From contig CM060175.1 of assembly GCA_030549775.1 (NCBI GenBank), forward strand, positions 9,198,455 to 9,262,454: DNA of 64,000 nucleotides. Reading direction: 5' to 3'. Numbering within the stretch: position 1 is the first letter of the stretch; each line of letters starts with the position of its first letter. Shown here piece by piece: positions 1 through 9,465 of the stretch. Below the pieces are notes generated by a model. It ran no database searches and was not told the origin of the DNA. It worked only from the letters and a program-made list of their open reading frames with translations. Source of the DNA: Tamarix chinensis (lineage: Eukaryota; Streptophyta; Magnoliopsida; Caryophyllales; Tamaricaceae). The position numbers and the translations under genes were made by a program.

Positions 1-952
1 CATATATCCTCCTAACAAGCATATAATCATACATATTGTCATTATAAGGAAGCTAAAATGAGACATGTACTATCTAAATCATACTTGACATAATAACATA
101 TATAAACAATAGTAATTAAAGTAGAGTTAAATGACAATCTTGTAAAACAAATACAATTAATATTACATCTCAAATCATGTTTTAGGGATTCAATCTATTC
201 TCTAGCAATAGAAATTTATTATCTAATCATAATAAATTAATTAAATACATAAAAATATATATTAAAAAGATAGGAAAAAAGAACCAAAAATAAATACAAT
301 GGAATTTTTTTCTGCTGAATGTTTCTCTTTCTTTGTCTCTCTACCAAATGTTCTGTCTCTATTCTCCTCTCAGCCTTTATGCCTATGTCAATCTTTCCTC
401 CTCTCTCTGCTCTGTGTGTGTATCTCTCTCCTCTTTTATTGCTCATCCTTTATGTCTCCTCTATACCACTATCTTCAATAAGTCCTCTCCACCTGTCTCT
501 ATATCTCTTTTCACTTTTCTCTATTGTTGGTAGTGCCTTCTCCATCTTCTTTTTCCTCTTTCCTCTATGCCCGATTGTGCCCTACCTTTTCTTTCCCTCT
601 TCTTTATTTGTGCTTACAAGTCCTTCGTGTCAGGCCTACTCTCACTTCTGTCGGGCTTTTTCTCTTCTTTGTTGTGTCATCATTTTCTTCTTTTTTTCTT
701 AATGGGTTTGTACCCATTTCTTCTTTTATTGGACGACACATTATCGTCTTATTTTTTTCTTTTTTTTTTCCAATTTTAGCTACAAAATAAAATTAAAAGA
801 ACTAATAAATAATTCCATAATTTAATCCCATCAAATTTATATCATAGTAACTCGTATAATTAAATATATGAGCTTATTATTATCACTTAAGTACATAATT
901 ATAATTATCCTCATATATTTTCCAAATAAAATACTAAAAGAAAAGATTAAAA
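1..952. other. AT-rich flank with a 480-nt pyrimidine-rich tract
   Basis: No gene is recognised here. Positions about 300-780 are strongly C/T-rich on the plus strand, with long runs of CTCT and TTTC, which creates several overlapping ORFs full of Ser, Leu and Phe. The flanks on both sides are very AT-rich. The tract resembles in composition the pyrimidine-rich segments inside the long LTRs further along (50.6-51.9 kb), so it may be a piece of the same family. No shared terminus is visible to prove this. Confidence 0.3.
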
Positions 953-2231
953 GTGTATAATATATATAAAAATATGTTTCCATCATATTTTGTGATTTTG
1001 AATAAAAAAAACCCTTATCAAATTATATCTGGTGAAGCTCCATCTTATGATAATTTGATAGTCTTTGGGTGCTTGTGTTATTCCTATGACAAGCAAAGTT
1101 ATAAATTTTCTAGTTGTAGTAGACAATGTATTTTTGTTAGATATCCTTTAAGAAATGAAGTGTGGATATTGTATGACTTGGAGATAGAAAACTGCTTTGT
1201 CTCTCAAGATGTTATTTTTGCATAATAGGAATTTCCTTATGTAGCGATGAAATATGACTCTCCTAAGTCTCATGTTCATAGTGCAAGTGCACCTAATACT
1301 TGGGAAGTTGAGGTTAGAGCTAAAGAGGATAATTATGTTAGTGTCTAGCATAATAGTATGAAGTGCCTTAGTATTGATAAAGTGGTTAAGATGAAAAGTG
1401 ACTAAATTAGTATTGATGATAGAGAAAATACTGGGGATGGAGCACCCGAGTTAGAATTGAGGGGGCGTGGATGTTGATGTTACTAATCAAGTTAATGTTG
1501 TAAATAAAAATGGAAGTAATGATATTCCTTTGGGTTAAGACCATTCGATTAAGATGCCCTCTACACAGTTGAGAGATTTTGTGACTAATATAATTCAAAA
1601 AATGATTCCCACCTCATCATGTTCACTTACTCAATCACATATCTTAGGTATTCGCTATACTATAGCATATTATTTGAATTGTAACAAATTTCCCCCTATG
1701 ATATCATACATTTATTGTGGCTATAACTATAGGGACATAACTAGAATGTTATGTTGAATTTGTCAAATATGATAAATGAAGGAAGCCTATGTGAGAGGAA
1801 ATAAAAGCACTTGAGGAAAATGATACTTGGATTATTGAGACCTTACCTATAAGGAAGAAAGGAATTTGATGTAAATGGGTATAAAAAATAAAGTATCACT
1901 CCAATGGATCAATTAGAAGACACAATACTTGATTGGTAATCATTATAAACATTTACGTAGAAGGTATTGATTACAAGAAGACTTTTGATATTGTAGCTAA
2001 AATGATAATTGTACAAGGGTTTTTTCTTTATTGGGTAGTGGCTCAAAATTAGGAAGTGCATAAAATGGATGTGCATAATGCCATTCTACATAGTGATCTA
2101 CGAGAAGAAGTTTTTATGCAACTACCCCTTGTTTTCATGCTAAGAGTCTAGGGCAAGTTTGTAAGCTTCACAAGTCCTTATATGGATTATATAAAGCATT
2201 TAGGTGTTGGTTTGCTAAATTGATCTGTTTA
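953..2231 (+). pseudogene. Ty1/copia retrotransposon pol remnant (integrase end to reverse transcriptase)
   Basis: This is the middle of a copia polyprotein, broken by many stops and frameshifts. The open stretch 953-1225 reads like the end of the integrase core: an NPYQIISGEAPSYDNLIVFG block, then WILYDLEIENCFVSQDVIFA, close to the usual 'P..VFGCLC...YDLE...FVSRDV.F' pattern. The region 1554-1757 matches the linker before the RT (LRDFVTNII, CSLTQSHILGI). From about 1800 the RT can be followed across frames: an equivalent of CKWVYKIK, then VHKMDVHNAILHSDLREEVF at about 2050, then VCKLHKSLYGL at about 2160. The homology stops near 2231, before the catalytic YVDD and RNase H. Gag, protease and LTRs are absent. 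The order integrase-before-RT is diagnostic of copia. It cannot be functional. Confidence 0.88.
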
Positions 2232-2296
2232 AGAAATCTTATTAATATTTTTCATTATTCACCCTATAAAATAATAAAGTGTAGGTGAATGTCACT

Positions 2297-3925
2297 ATAA
2301 TACCCCAAATTTAGCCTAACCCTAATCCCAAATGTTTATTTGGATATTAACCTTATTCTTTAATTATAATTTTAAACCTAATCCTCCTTTTACACTTCTT
2401 TGTTCCTTTTGTACCTTTTTCTTTCTCCTTTTCTTCTTATCCTTCTTGACCTTCTTCTCCTTCTGCCCTTGTTTTTTTTTCTTTTCCTACCCTAACCATA
2501 TCCCAGCTATCAAGATTTCACCCTGCAGCTTACCTAAGATTACCTCATCACCACCATCACCTCCCATATCTCTTGGTATGTTTGCATGGAAATTTTTCCC
2601 CAAATCATCCCCTAATCCTGTTATTCCCATACCCCCTCTACCTCACTATATGATGTCTCAACTTCTCACACCACCACCACACTCTTCTTTATATATATGT
2701 AAAAGTTTCATGGTTGTGTAGCACTAGACCGAGATAAAATATCACGCACAACCAAGTGGTGCAAAGGTTGCACAACCATGCAGAAGGAGATTTTAAGTGT
2801 TGCATGGCTGTGCACAGGTCGTGCACTATGAAAAAGTGCAAGAGACAAGGGAAAGAAGAAGGAAAAAGAGGTGGTGGTCGACAGAGATGGTTAGTGACAG
2901 TGTTGGGGAAGGTTGGGGTGACCTTAGTGATTGATCTATCGGCCAATGGATGACGAGTGGTGGTAGAGGTAGTGCAAGGTGGTGGAATGGTGGTGTGCAG
3001 ACCAAAAATAGGGAAAGAAGGATGATGGTGATGATGATGAAGAAGAAGAAGAAGAAGAAAAGAGAGGGGGAAGAAAAGAGAAGAAAGAGGGAGTGCATGG
3101 TAGTGTTTTGGACACAAAATGGCAGAATGGAGGCAAAAAAAAGATAAAGGAAGAAGATTGTGTACTATATATGTATGTATGTATGTCTGTATATATGTAT
3201 GTATACACACACACACACACATGTGTGTGTGCATATGCGGTGTGATTCGAAGAAGAAGAACAAGAACAGGGGGTGTGCGACGATGATGATGGTGATGGTG
3301 CAACTGTAAGGTGGTGATGAAGATGATGGTTGTATAGGATGGTGAAGAGTAGGGTAGTAGCTACAAGGTGAGAGTGGTGAGGGTTGAATGTATGTGTTGC
3401 ATAAGGATAAAGGGAATAGAAGGAAGAAGAGTGGCAGGGTGTGCGCATGGGTGTGTAGGTCTGCAAAGATGGTAGGAGGAGAAGAAGAAGGATAAAGGTG
3501 ATGGATGATGGGTGAGGGTGCCGAAAGGTGATGGGTGATGGGTGATGGTGTAAATGGGGGTGCAATTTACAAGTACAAGTTACAACAATTTCAAATGTGT
3601 GCAGCTTAAGGTTGATGGAAGGAGGAGAAGAAGTAAAGTAAAGAAAAGAAAAGAAGAAAGAGAAGGAAAAAGGGAAGTGTGGGGGATTAGTTTTTGGTTA
3701 TTTTGGATTAGCCATAAATAATTAGGATTAGTGAAAATTTTAGCAGGTTTTTATTTTTGCTTACGAATTATAGTTTATCCGAGTCAAGGTTTCGGATTCG
3801 GTTAAATTTTTTGGGATTAAGGGATTGAGTTAAGGCTAAAAATAATATTTCTTAATATTAGAATCAAATTAGGGCGTTAATAATATAGGATTAGGTTAAG
3901 TAAATTTTTGGAGTATTATAATATG
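2297..3925. mobile_element. LTR-derived segment with inverted, outward-facing ends
   Basis: The left end (about 2297, TATAATACCCCAAATTT followed by AGCCTAACCCTAATCCCA) and the right end read as reverse complement (TATAATACTCCAAAAATTT, then ACTTAACCTAATCCTA) match over about 35 bp. Inside the left end lies pyrimidine-rich DNA (2380-2700) and inside the right end purine-rich DNA (2830-3700), so the segment is roughly mirror-symmetric in composition. The ends resemble the starts of the long LTR family seen at 50,317 and 11,732. It could be two LTR heads joined in inverted order, or a non-autonomous element with terminal inverted repeats. No clear target duplication was found. The His/Ser-rich ORFs here follow from the base bias and are not called. 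Confidence 0.45.
3165..3233. repeat. Compound microsatellite (TATG)n-(AC)n-(GT)n
   Basis: Runs of TATG/TATA, then about ten AC units and a short GTGT run, lie inside the purine-rich half of the preceding element. It is a simple sequence repeat. Confidence 0.85.
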
Positions 3926-4250
3926 ATACTTATGCCGATAAGTATGTAAAATGTGTATTATGTGTTGTTGAGCATGAGATTATATGTTTCCGGATGAATT
4001 AGATAAGCAAGTTGGGTTTTATATGTCAAATCATAATTGAGGGAAAAATGATCATTTGACTTATCTAAAATTTTAATTGCATAATAAATAATTTAACTAT
4101 TATTTTTAGCCTTTTCATGAAAAATTTACGAATAAAATGGAATTAGTAATTTAAAAGGACGATAGTATGGTAATTTAGGTCTTAGAGACATTTTGAATAT
4201 TTTTGGCTTAATGCACCTAAATATGAATAATTGAGTCTAGGACGGCCTTA
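3926..4250. other. AT-rich spacer, nothing recognised
   Basis: No ORF, splice site set or repeat boundary could be supported here. Confidence 0.4.
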
Positions 4251-5310
4251 GTATATTTTTACATTTGACCTTGGTAATGATCTTGTTTATAGCTATCTTG
4301 AATATGGTCCTACAGTATTTAGTTGGAACTATAAAATATTATGTACATATAACTATACTAATATGTACACCTAATTATGCACGAATTTACAAATCATATT
4401 ATCTATGTGTACATGTAAATTAGATACTATTAAAGGTAACCCCAAAAGTGAATAGATTGTTTAACCTTAAATAGTTTGACTTAGTTGGAGTTCAAAATAA
4501 TTTTTCCCCTGATAAATGGGAAAATTACTTTGAGGTCAATTTAAGAGAACTGAATAGGTTAAAAGTCAATATTGTCGTATAGTATTTGGTTGCAAGTACA
4601 AATTATTATGTACATATAACTATACTAATATGTACACTTAATTATGCACAAATGTATATATTATATTATCTATATGAACATGTAAATTGGATACTAATAA
4701 AGGTGACTTCAAAACCAAATATATTGTTTAACATTAAATATTTTGACTTAGTTGAATTTAAAATGATTTTCCCCTAATAAAAGGGAAAATTAGTTTGAGG
4801 TCCAATTAAGAGAAAGGAATAGGATAAAAGTCAATATGATCCTATAGTATTTGGCTCCAAGTACAAAATATTATATACATATAACTATACTAATATGTGC
4901 ATCTAGTTATGCACAAATATACAGATCATGTTATCTATAGGTACATATAAATTAGATACTACTAAAGGTGAACTCAAAACCAAATAGATTGCTCAACCTT
5001 ATATAGTTTGACTTAGTTGTAGTTTTAAATAAACTTCCCTTGATATATGAAAAAATTTGTTTGAGTTCTATTTAAAAGAAATGGATATGTTAAAAGTTAA
5101 TATTGTCCTACAATATTTGGTTTCAAGTACAAATTATTATGTACATATAACTATACTTATATGTACATCTAATTATGCACAAATGTATAGATCATGTTAT
5201 CTATATGTACATGTAAATTGGATACTACTAAAGGTGGCCTCAAAACCAAATAGATTGTTCAACCTTAAATAGTTTTACTTTTTTGGAGTTTAAAATAATT
5301 TTCCCGTAAT
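4250..5310. repeat. Tandem array, about 266-bp unit, nearly four copies
   Basis: The landmark AGTATTTGG...AAGTACAAA.TATTATGTACATATAACTATAC recurs at 4314, 4581, 4846 and 5112 (the last starting AATATTT), a spacing of 267, 265 and 266 bp. Each unit carries further shared blocks in the same order: a TATGTACA...TAATTATGCACAAAT block, TAAATTGGATACTA, AACCAAATAGATTGTT, a TTTGACTTAGTTG block, and TTTTCCCCTGATAAA. The last copy is partial and ends near 5310. The copies are moderately diverged. Unit length and arrangement are satellite-like, but only four units are present. The short Tyr/Ile-rich ORFs within repeat with the units and are not genes. Confidence 0.85.
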
Positions 5311-5920
5311 AAATTATGTGTCTGTAATTAAAGATGAATTTGTAAACACCAAAACAGAATGAGTAAAAGCTGAATATCATAAATAAGATGAACATAAATT
5401 AGCAAAATTATTATTAATAACCTTTATAGTTGTGAGAGAGTTTGTATACTAACAAAAAAGTAAACCAGCACATTATGATATGTGATCTTAACTTGTACAT
5501 GATAATATTTTTGGTGAGTACATCAGGAAAGGTGAAAGCAAAAAATGGGGGCCATATGTCTGCCTTGCTATAATAGCAACAAATCCCCATGATTTGAAGG
5601 ATTTCCTTGCCATATAAGATCATACTAATAAGGTTAAAAATATGACTACATTTTGAGGTAATAGTTTTTGTCACGACCCACGACTGCAAGGGGAAAATAA
5701 TAGTAAATTAATCACCATGAGATTAGATAATGAAGTTGAAGATCATGTATTTCATAAAAAATTAAACAACTAATACAGGTTTAACAGCAATTGCATGATA
5801 ATTGAAATGTTTTATACAAACCGAATAGGGAGAAAAGGAAAGAGAAGTCTTTACTTGTAAGTATTTGTTTCTATTATGCATTTGTCATGTATAAATGTAT
5901 TTCTTATTTGTGCTTGTAGA
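5311..5920. other. Spacer, nothing recognised
   Basis: AT-rich sequence. A TGTCACGACCCACGAC string at about 5671 resembles the terminus of some plant LTRs, but no matching second end was found. No gene is supported. Confidence 0.35.
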
Positions 5921-5921
5921 C

Positions 5922-6765
5922 TCCCTTTAGCACTCATTGCTATCCTGGGCATTTTTTAAAGGTTGTTAGCAAACATGTGTTAACCAATCAAGCAAAGGTT
6001 GATGCATTGAATTAAATTGGTTTTGGGGACTTCCTAAAATTATGTACACCAATTTTACAAATACAACTTTGTAAATGGATTTTTATACATTTTAACTTTG
6101 CTTATAGTCATCTAGAGGTTGTTCTTGGAAAAAAAATGATAAAATTTGAGGAATCCGATGTTCATGAAATCCTTGGCATCCCACGGGGTGATACAACTGT
6201 AAAGGTTGAAGGTCCATGCGTTGATATTCAAGACATGGTTACATAATATGGTTTGTAAAATTTGACAGGAATGACGATGTCTTGGAATCACTTATCGGGA
6301 TTTATTAAGGAAAACTGATCTGACTACTTGTTTGTTCATGCGTTCATTATGTATGCTATGGCTGTGTTATTAGATCCAACTTCTGGACGAGAGATCCATT
6401 TACAGTTCTTGCATTCCTTACGAGATTTTTCCAAAATCAAGAACCTCAATTGGTGCCAATATGTAAATAAATTGACTATCAATGACATTAAAAAATGGCG
6501 ATAGACTCAAGGGAGACATGGGAACAAGAGAACTTATGCTGCTGGTTGCATGTATGTCCTCATAGTATGGGAATTTTTGCCTCTATTTATTTAGTTAGTT
6601 ATATTGGAAAAACGATGACAAAGTGTATCCACATACATACAATTGTTGTTATTTTTTTATGTAGATATGGTACATGGAAAAGACTTATATTGAGGGGTTT
6701 ACTGTGCCTACCAAATTTCCTTTGTCATCTGCATGGAGTGAAGCTCTAGTATTTGAGAGATTAAT
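5922..6765 (+). pseudogene. Decayed fragment of a plant transposon-associated (Ulp1-family-like) protein
   Basis: No long ORF remains, but one frame can be followed through isolated stops. It reads PFSTHCYPGHFLKVVSKHVL, a stop, IGFGDFLKLCTPILQIQLCK, WIFIHFNFAYSHLEVVLGKK, then FEESDVHEILGIPRGDTTVK near 6140-6210. Later blocks are LNWCQYVNKLTINDIKKW (about 6450) and YAAGCMYVLIVWEF. The pattern 'GFG.LL.L....L...LC.W', '.DVH.ILG.P.G' and '..W......SI.KW....Y..GC...L' is what I recognise from the region upstream of the cysteine protease in plant Ulp1-type, MULE-associated proteins. The protease itself is not seen. A block near 6660-6750 (IWYMEKTYIEGFTVPTKFPL) may be a further exon. The family is inferred from memory of the pattern. 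Confidence 0.4.
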
Positions 6766-7859
6766 GCCAAAACTGAATTATTTCAAATAATTTGGCCTTA
6801 TTGAGGTCATTCCAATTATAACTGATATGGACCTTTTGATATGGACCTGCTTACATAGCTGAAGAGATATATATGTCTTAAATTTATTAGGAAGCAAATT
6901 ACAAGTATAAATCCCTGGTACCTAATGCTAGTTGTTATGTTCATATATAAAGTCCTAAAGGCAGGCTCTAAGTAACCAAACTTATGCTGCATACAACCTA
7001 ATTTTAAACTATAAGGAAAATATACTCTACGCAATGTTCAAACGTTGTTCCACCTTTTTGTTTTAGGTGATAGAAAATGTAATGCGGGTCATCCATCTTT
7101 ATTACTTTTGTCAAAAAGACCTAAAATGATAAAGAAGAACTTCATTTTTCAACAAAGAATGATCATAATCAAACATTCCTATTTTTGGTGTACATTTGAT
7201 GATCACACACATTTAGTTTTCCATCTTAACAATGCTGAAATAGTGTCTTATATGTACGTCAACAGAGTGTTTTTTTTTTTGTATTTAAACCTTGAAAAAT
7301 ACCACATAACCCTCTAATTTCCCCCACACTACTTCCAACTTAAGTATTCGGTGCATCAACGGAGATTTTGTTTAACTAATCCACAAGTTTACACAATTTC
7401 TAGCAGCAGATGGTCTTCTTGGTATTTGTTTAAAATATTATTACTTCAACTTTAAAGGAATCATAAATCATATATAATATTCCCATATGCAGGTACAAAA
7501 ATTGTGCTAATTATTTTCAAAATGGAAACCATGACTAGAACAAGGTATGTCCAATCCCATAAAACATATATCAAATACAATCTTCTAAATAGCCAAGCAA
7601 ATCAATAATTATAACTTAATCGTTTGTACAAGTTGGTTTTCTAACTTGCATGCATTATTCCACAATTGTACAGTCAATAATTATTTACAGAAAACAAAGC
7701 AGTCTTCTGTATTCTATCTACAATGAAAGCTGAAGGCATCATTATTATAATGAAGGTACTACATGGATGCAGAACCACAACCCTTGTTGTAGTTCCGCCC
7801 ATGAAAAAAAAATACCATTAGAATAAGGTTATTTTCATTATATCAGAGCCATATACATG
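6766..7859. other. AT-rich spacer, nothing recognised
   Basis: No coding frame or repeat boundary could be supported. A TATATCAGAGCC string at 7842-7853 faintly resembles a tRNA-iMet primer site but has no LTR end next to it. Confidence 0.35.
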
Positions 7860-7942
7860 TGTAACACCTCAAAATTCACAATTTTTTTAAAAAGCAGAAG
7901 AATTTAAATTAAAACCTGTGAACCCTGGGGATGTTACTGCCA

Positions 7943-7988
7943 CACTTAGTACCAAACCGGTTCTCTCCGACCGTTTCAGTACTAAGTG
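7943..7988 (-). other. Conserved 10-bp-arm hairpin box of the long LTR
   Basis: CACTTAGTAC (7943-7952) and GTACTAAGTG (7979-7988) are exact reverse complements separated by 26 nt that include CCGGTT and GACCGTT. The box recurs at 46,480-46,525, 18,332-18,377 and 55,153-55,197 with one or two arm changes, always about 80-130 bp from the same LTR terminus. Degenerate versions are near 29,650 and 33,710. Position and conservation suggest a constrained element near the LTR 3' end; its function is not known to me. Confidence 0.75.
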
Positions 7989-8305
7989 CTAAGGCTAAAG
8001 AAAAGAAATAATCAATTATAAATCAATACTATCCAAATTCCAAATAAGCATTAAACAGTTGTAAAACAAAAATCAGAGTACGCATAAGGAATCATTATTC
8101 AACTTAAAAGAGAAATAGTTACAACCAATAAAAGATTAATAAAAGGAAATAGAATCATATAAATATTGAAATATGGCCACAACTCTCTTGAACTTTGAGC
8201 CAGATATGCTCAACACTCAGCCCCGACTGATGTCTCGCCCACCTACACAAGGTCAAAAGGGTATACTACTCGTGGGAATGAGCAGCACCCATGAAAAGGG
8301 TGATC

Positions 8306-8333
8306 AGTACGCTACGTACTGAGTAAGGTAACC
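8306..8333 (-). other. Perfect 7-bp hairpin with conserved flank in the long LTR
   Basis: CAGTACG-CTA-CGTACTG (8306-8322) is a perfect stem-loop followed by AGTAAGGTAACC. The same string, with at most one or two changes, is at 46,904-46,931 (plus) and 17,923-17,949 (reverse complement). A weaker copy is at 54,856-54,877. Just upstream, CACCC-ATGAAAA-GGGTG adds a second small stem. This is among the best preserved sequences in otherwise diverged LTR copies. Confidence 0.7.
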
Positions 8334-8518
8334 GAATACTAAGGCCGATACATAAGCACATAAACCATGCATAAGAATAAAAGAGCATAAAATGAAATCT
8401 ATAGCATAATATCAACAAGTCCACATATCAGGCCCAAAAAGATTTGGATTAATGGTTTAATCTTTCTTTCATCGTAAGTCGATACACGTCATGTCATTTT
8501 ATTAATCCATGCGAGTAC

Positions 8519-8880
8519 AGGAACACCCCACTATTATAGCCGGTGGGCCGGTCACACATAGAGCATCTTGCCCTAACCACTATTATTACCGGTGGATCGG
8601 TCACACATAGGGTACAACCCTAACCACTATTCCTGACCGGTGGATCGGTCTGGTTCCTACTCGCATGGTGTTCCACTGTAAGTAATTAGTATATTTTAAG
8701 AGCTTTAATGATTCCAGTTTGTTTTTGTTCAGCTCGAGTCATCGCATTATTTTTACCGGTGGGCCGGTCACATATAGGACCTCATGTCCTAACCACTATT
8801 ATAACCGGTGGATCGGTCACACATAGGGTACAACCCTAACCACTATTTCTGACTGGTGGATCGGTCTGGACCCGGCTCAA
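8519..8880 (-). repeat. CCGGTGGATCGGTC motif array, two groups of three
   Basis: Six motif copies start near 8540, 8590, 8637, 8757, 8804 and 8852. Each is preceded by CCACTATTAT and often followed by ACACATAGGGT. Spacing within a group is about 47 bp and the two groups are about 120 bp apart. Each unit is rich in short inverted repeats such as AGGGT-ACA-ACCCT. The array recurs at 17,395-17,755 and 54,180-54,600 (both reversed), 47,140-47,375 and, degenerate, 30,500-31,030. Confidence 0.8.
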
Positions 8881-8934
8881 TAATCTTCCACTTTAAAAGA
8901 TTAGTGTCTTAAATATTTTATTCATAAACACTTG

Positions 8935-9465
8935 CCATGCACAAACATTTGCCTAGTCATGCATGACTAACTCCATGCAAACCCTAACTCCACATAAGCT
9001 ACACTTCCATGCAAACCCTAGCTCCCATGCAAACCATAACTCCACGTAACCCATGACTCCATGCAAACCCTAATTCATGTGCCAACCCTAACTCACATGC
9101 AAACCTGAACTCAACATAGATCGCATTTCCATACTAACCATAATTCATATGCAAGCCCTAATTCACATACAAACCCCAACTCCACGTAGATCGCATTTCC
9201 ATGCAAACTCTAATGCACATGCAGACACTAATTCACATGCAGACACTAATTCACATGCAAGCCCTAATTCACATACAAACCCCAATTCCACGCAGACATA
9301 CTTCCATGCAAACCCTAACACCACGTAGACATGCTTCCATACAAACCATAGTACCATACATTTTCATACAAAACCAATACCCATACCATATCATGCAAAA
9401 CCCTAACACTATACCCCTTTATGTAAAACCCTAACACCATGCCATTTCATGCAAAACCCTATCGC
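8935..9465. repeat. AAACCCTAA-rich minisatellite
   Basis: About 20 irregular units of roughly 20-27 bp occur, of the form CATGCAAACCCTAACTCCA. Many contain AAACCCTA, the same core as the plant telomere repeat or telo-box, but the array is interspersed and internal to an LTR, so it is not a telomere. The ORFs with MQTLIHMQTL-type repeats simply translate this array. Confidence 0.8.

Noticed and set aside
2689..3565. Overlapping 204- and 209-codon minus-strand ORFs rich in His/Ser/Leu
   Set aside because: They translate a purine-rich plus-strand tract with microsatellites in different frames; low-complexity products with no motif.
7842..7853. Possible primer binding site TATATCAGAGCC
   Set aside because: Two mismatches in the key TGGTATCA part and no LTR end directly upstream.
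8935..9465. Internal telomere or CRISPR-like array
   Set aside because: Units vary in length and sequence, there are no unique spacers of fixed size, and the array belongs to an LTR.
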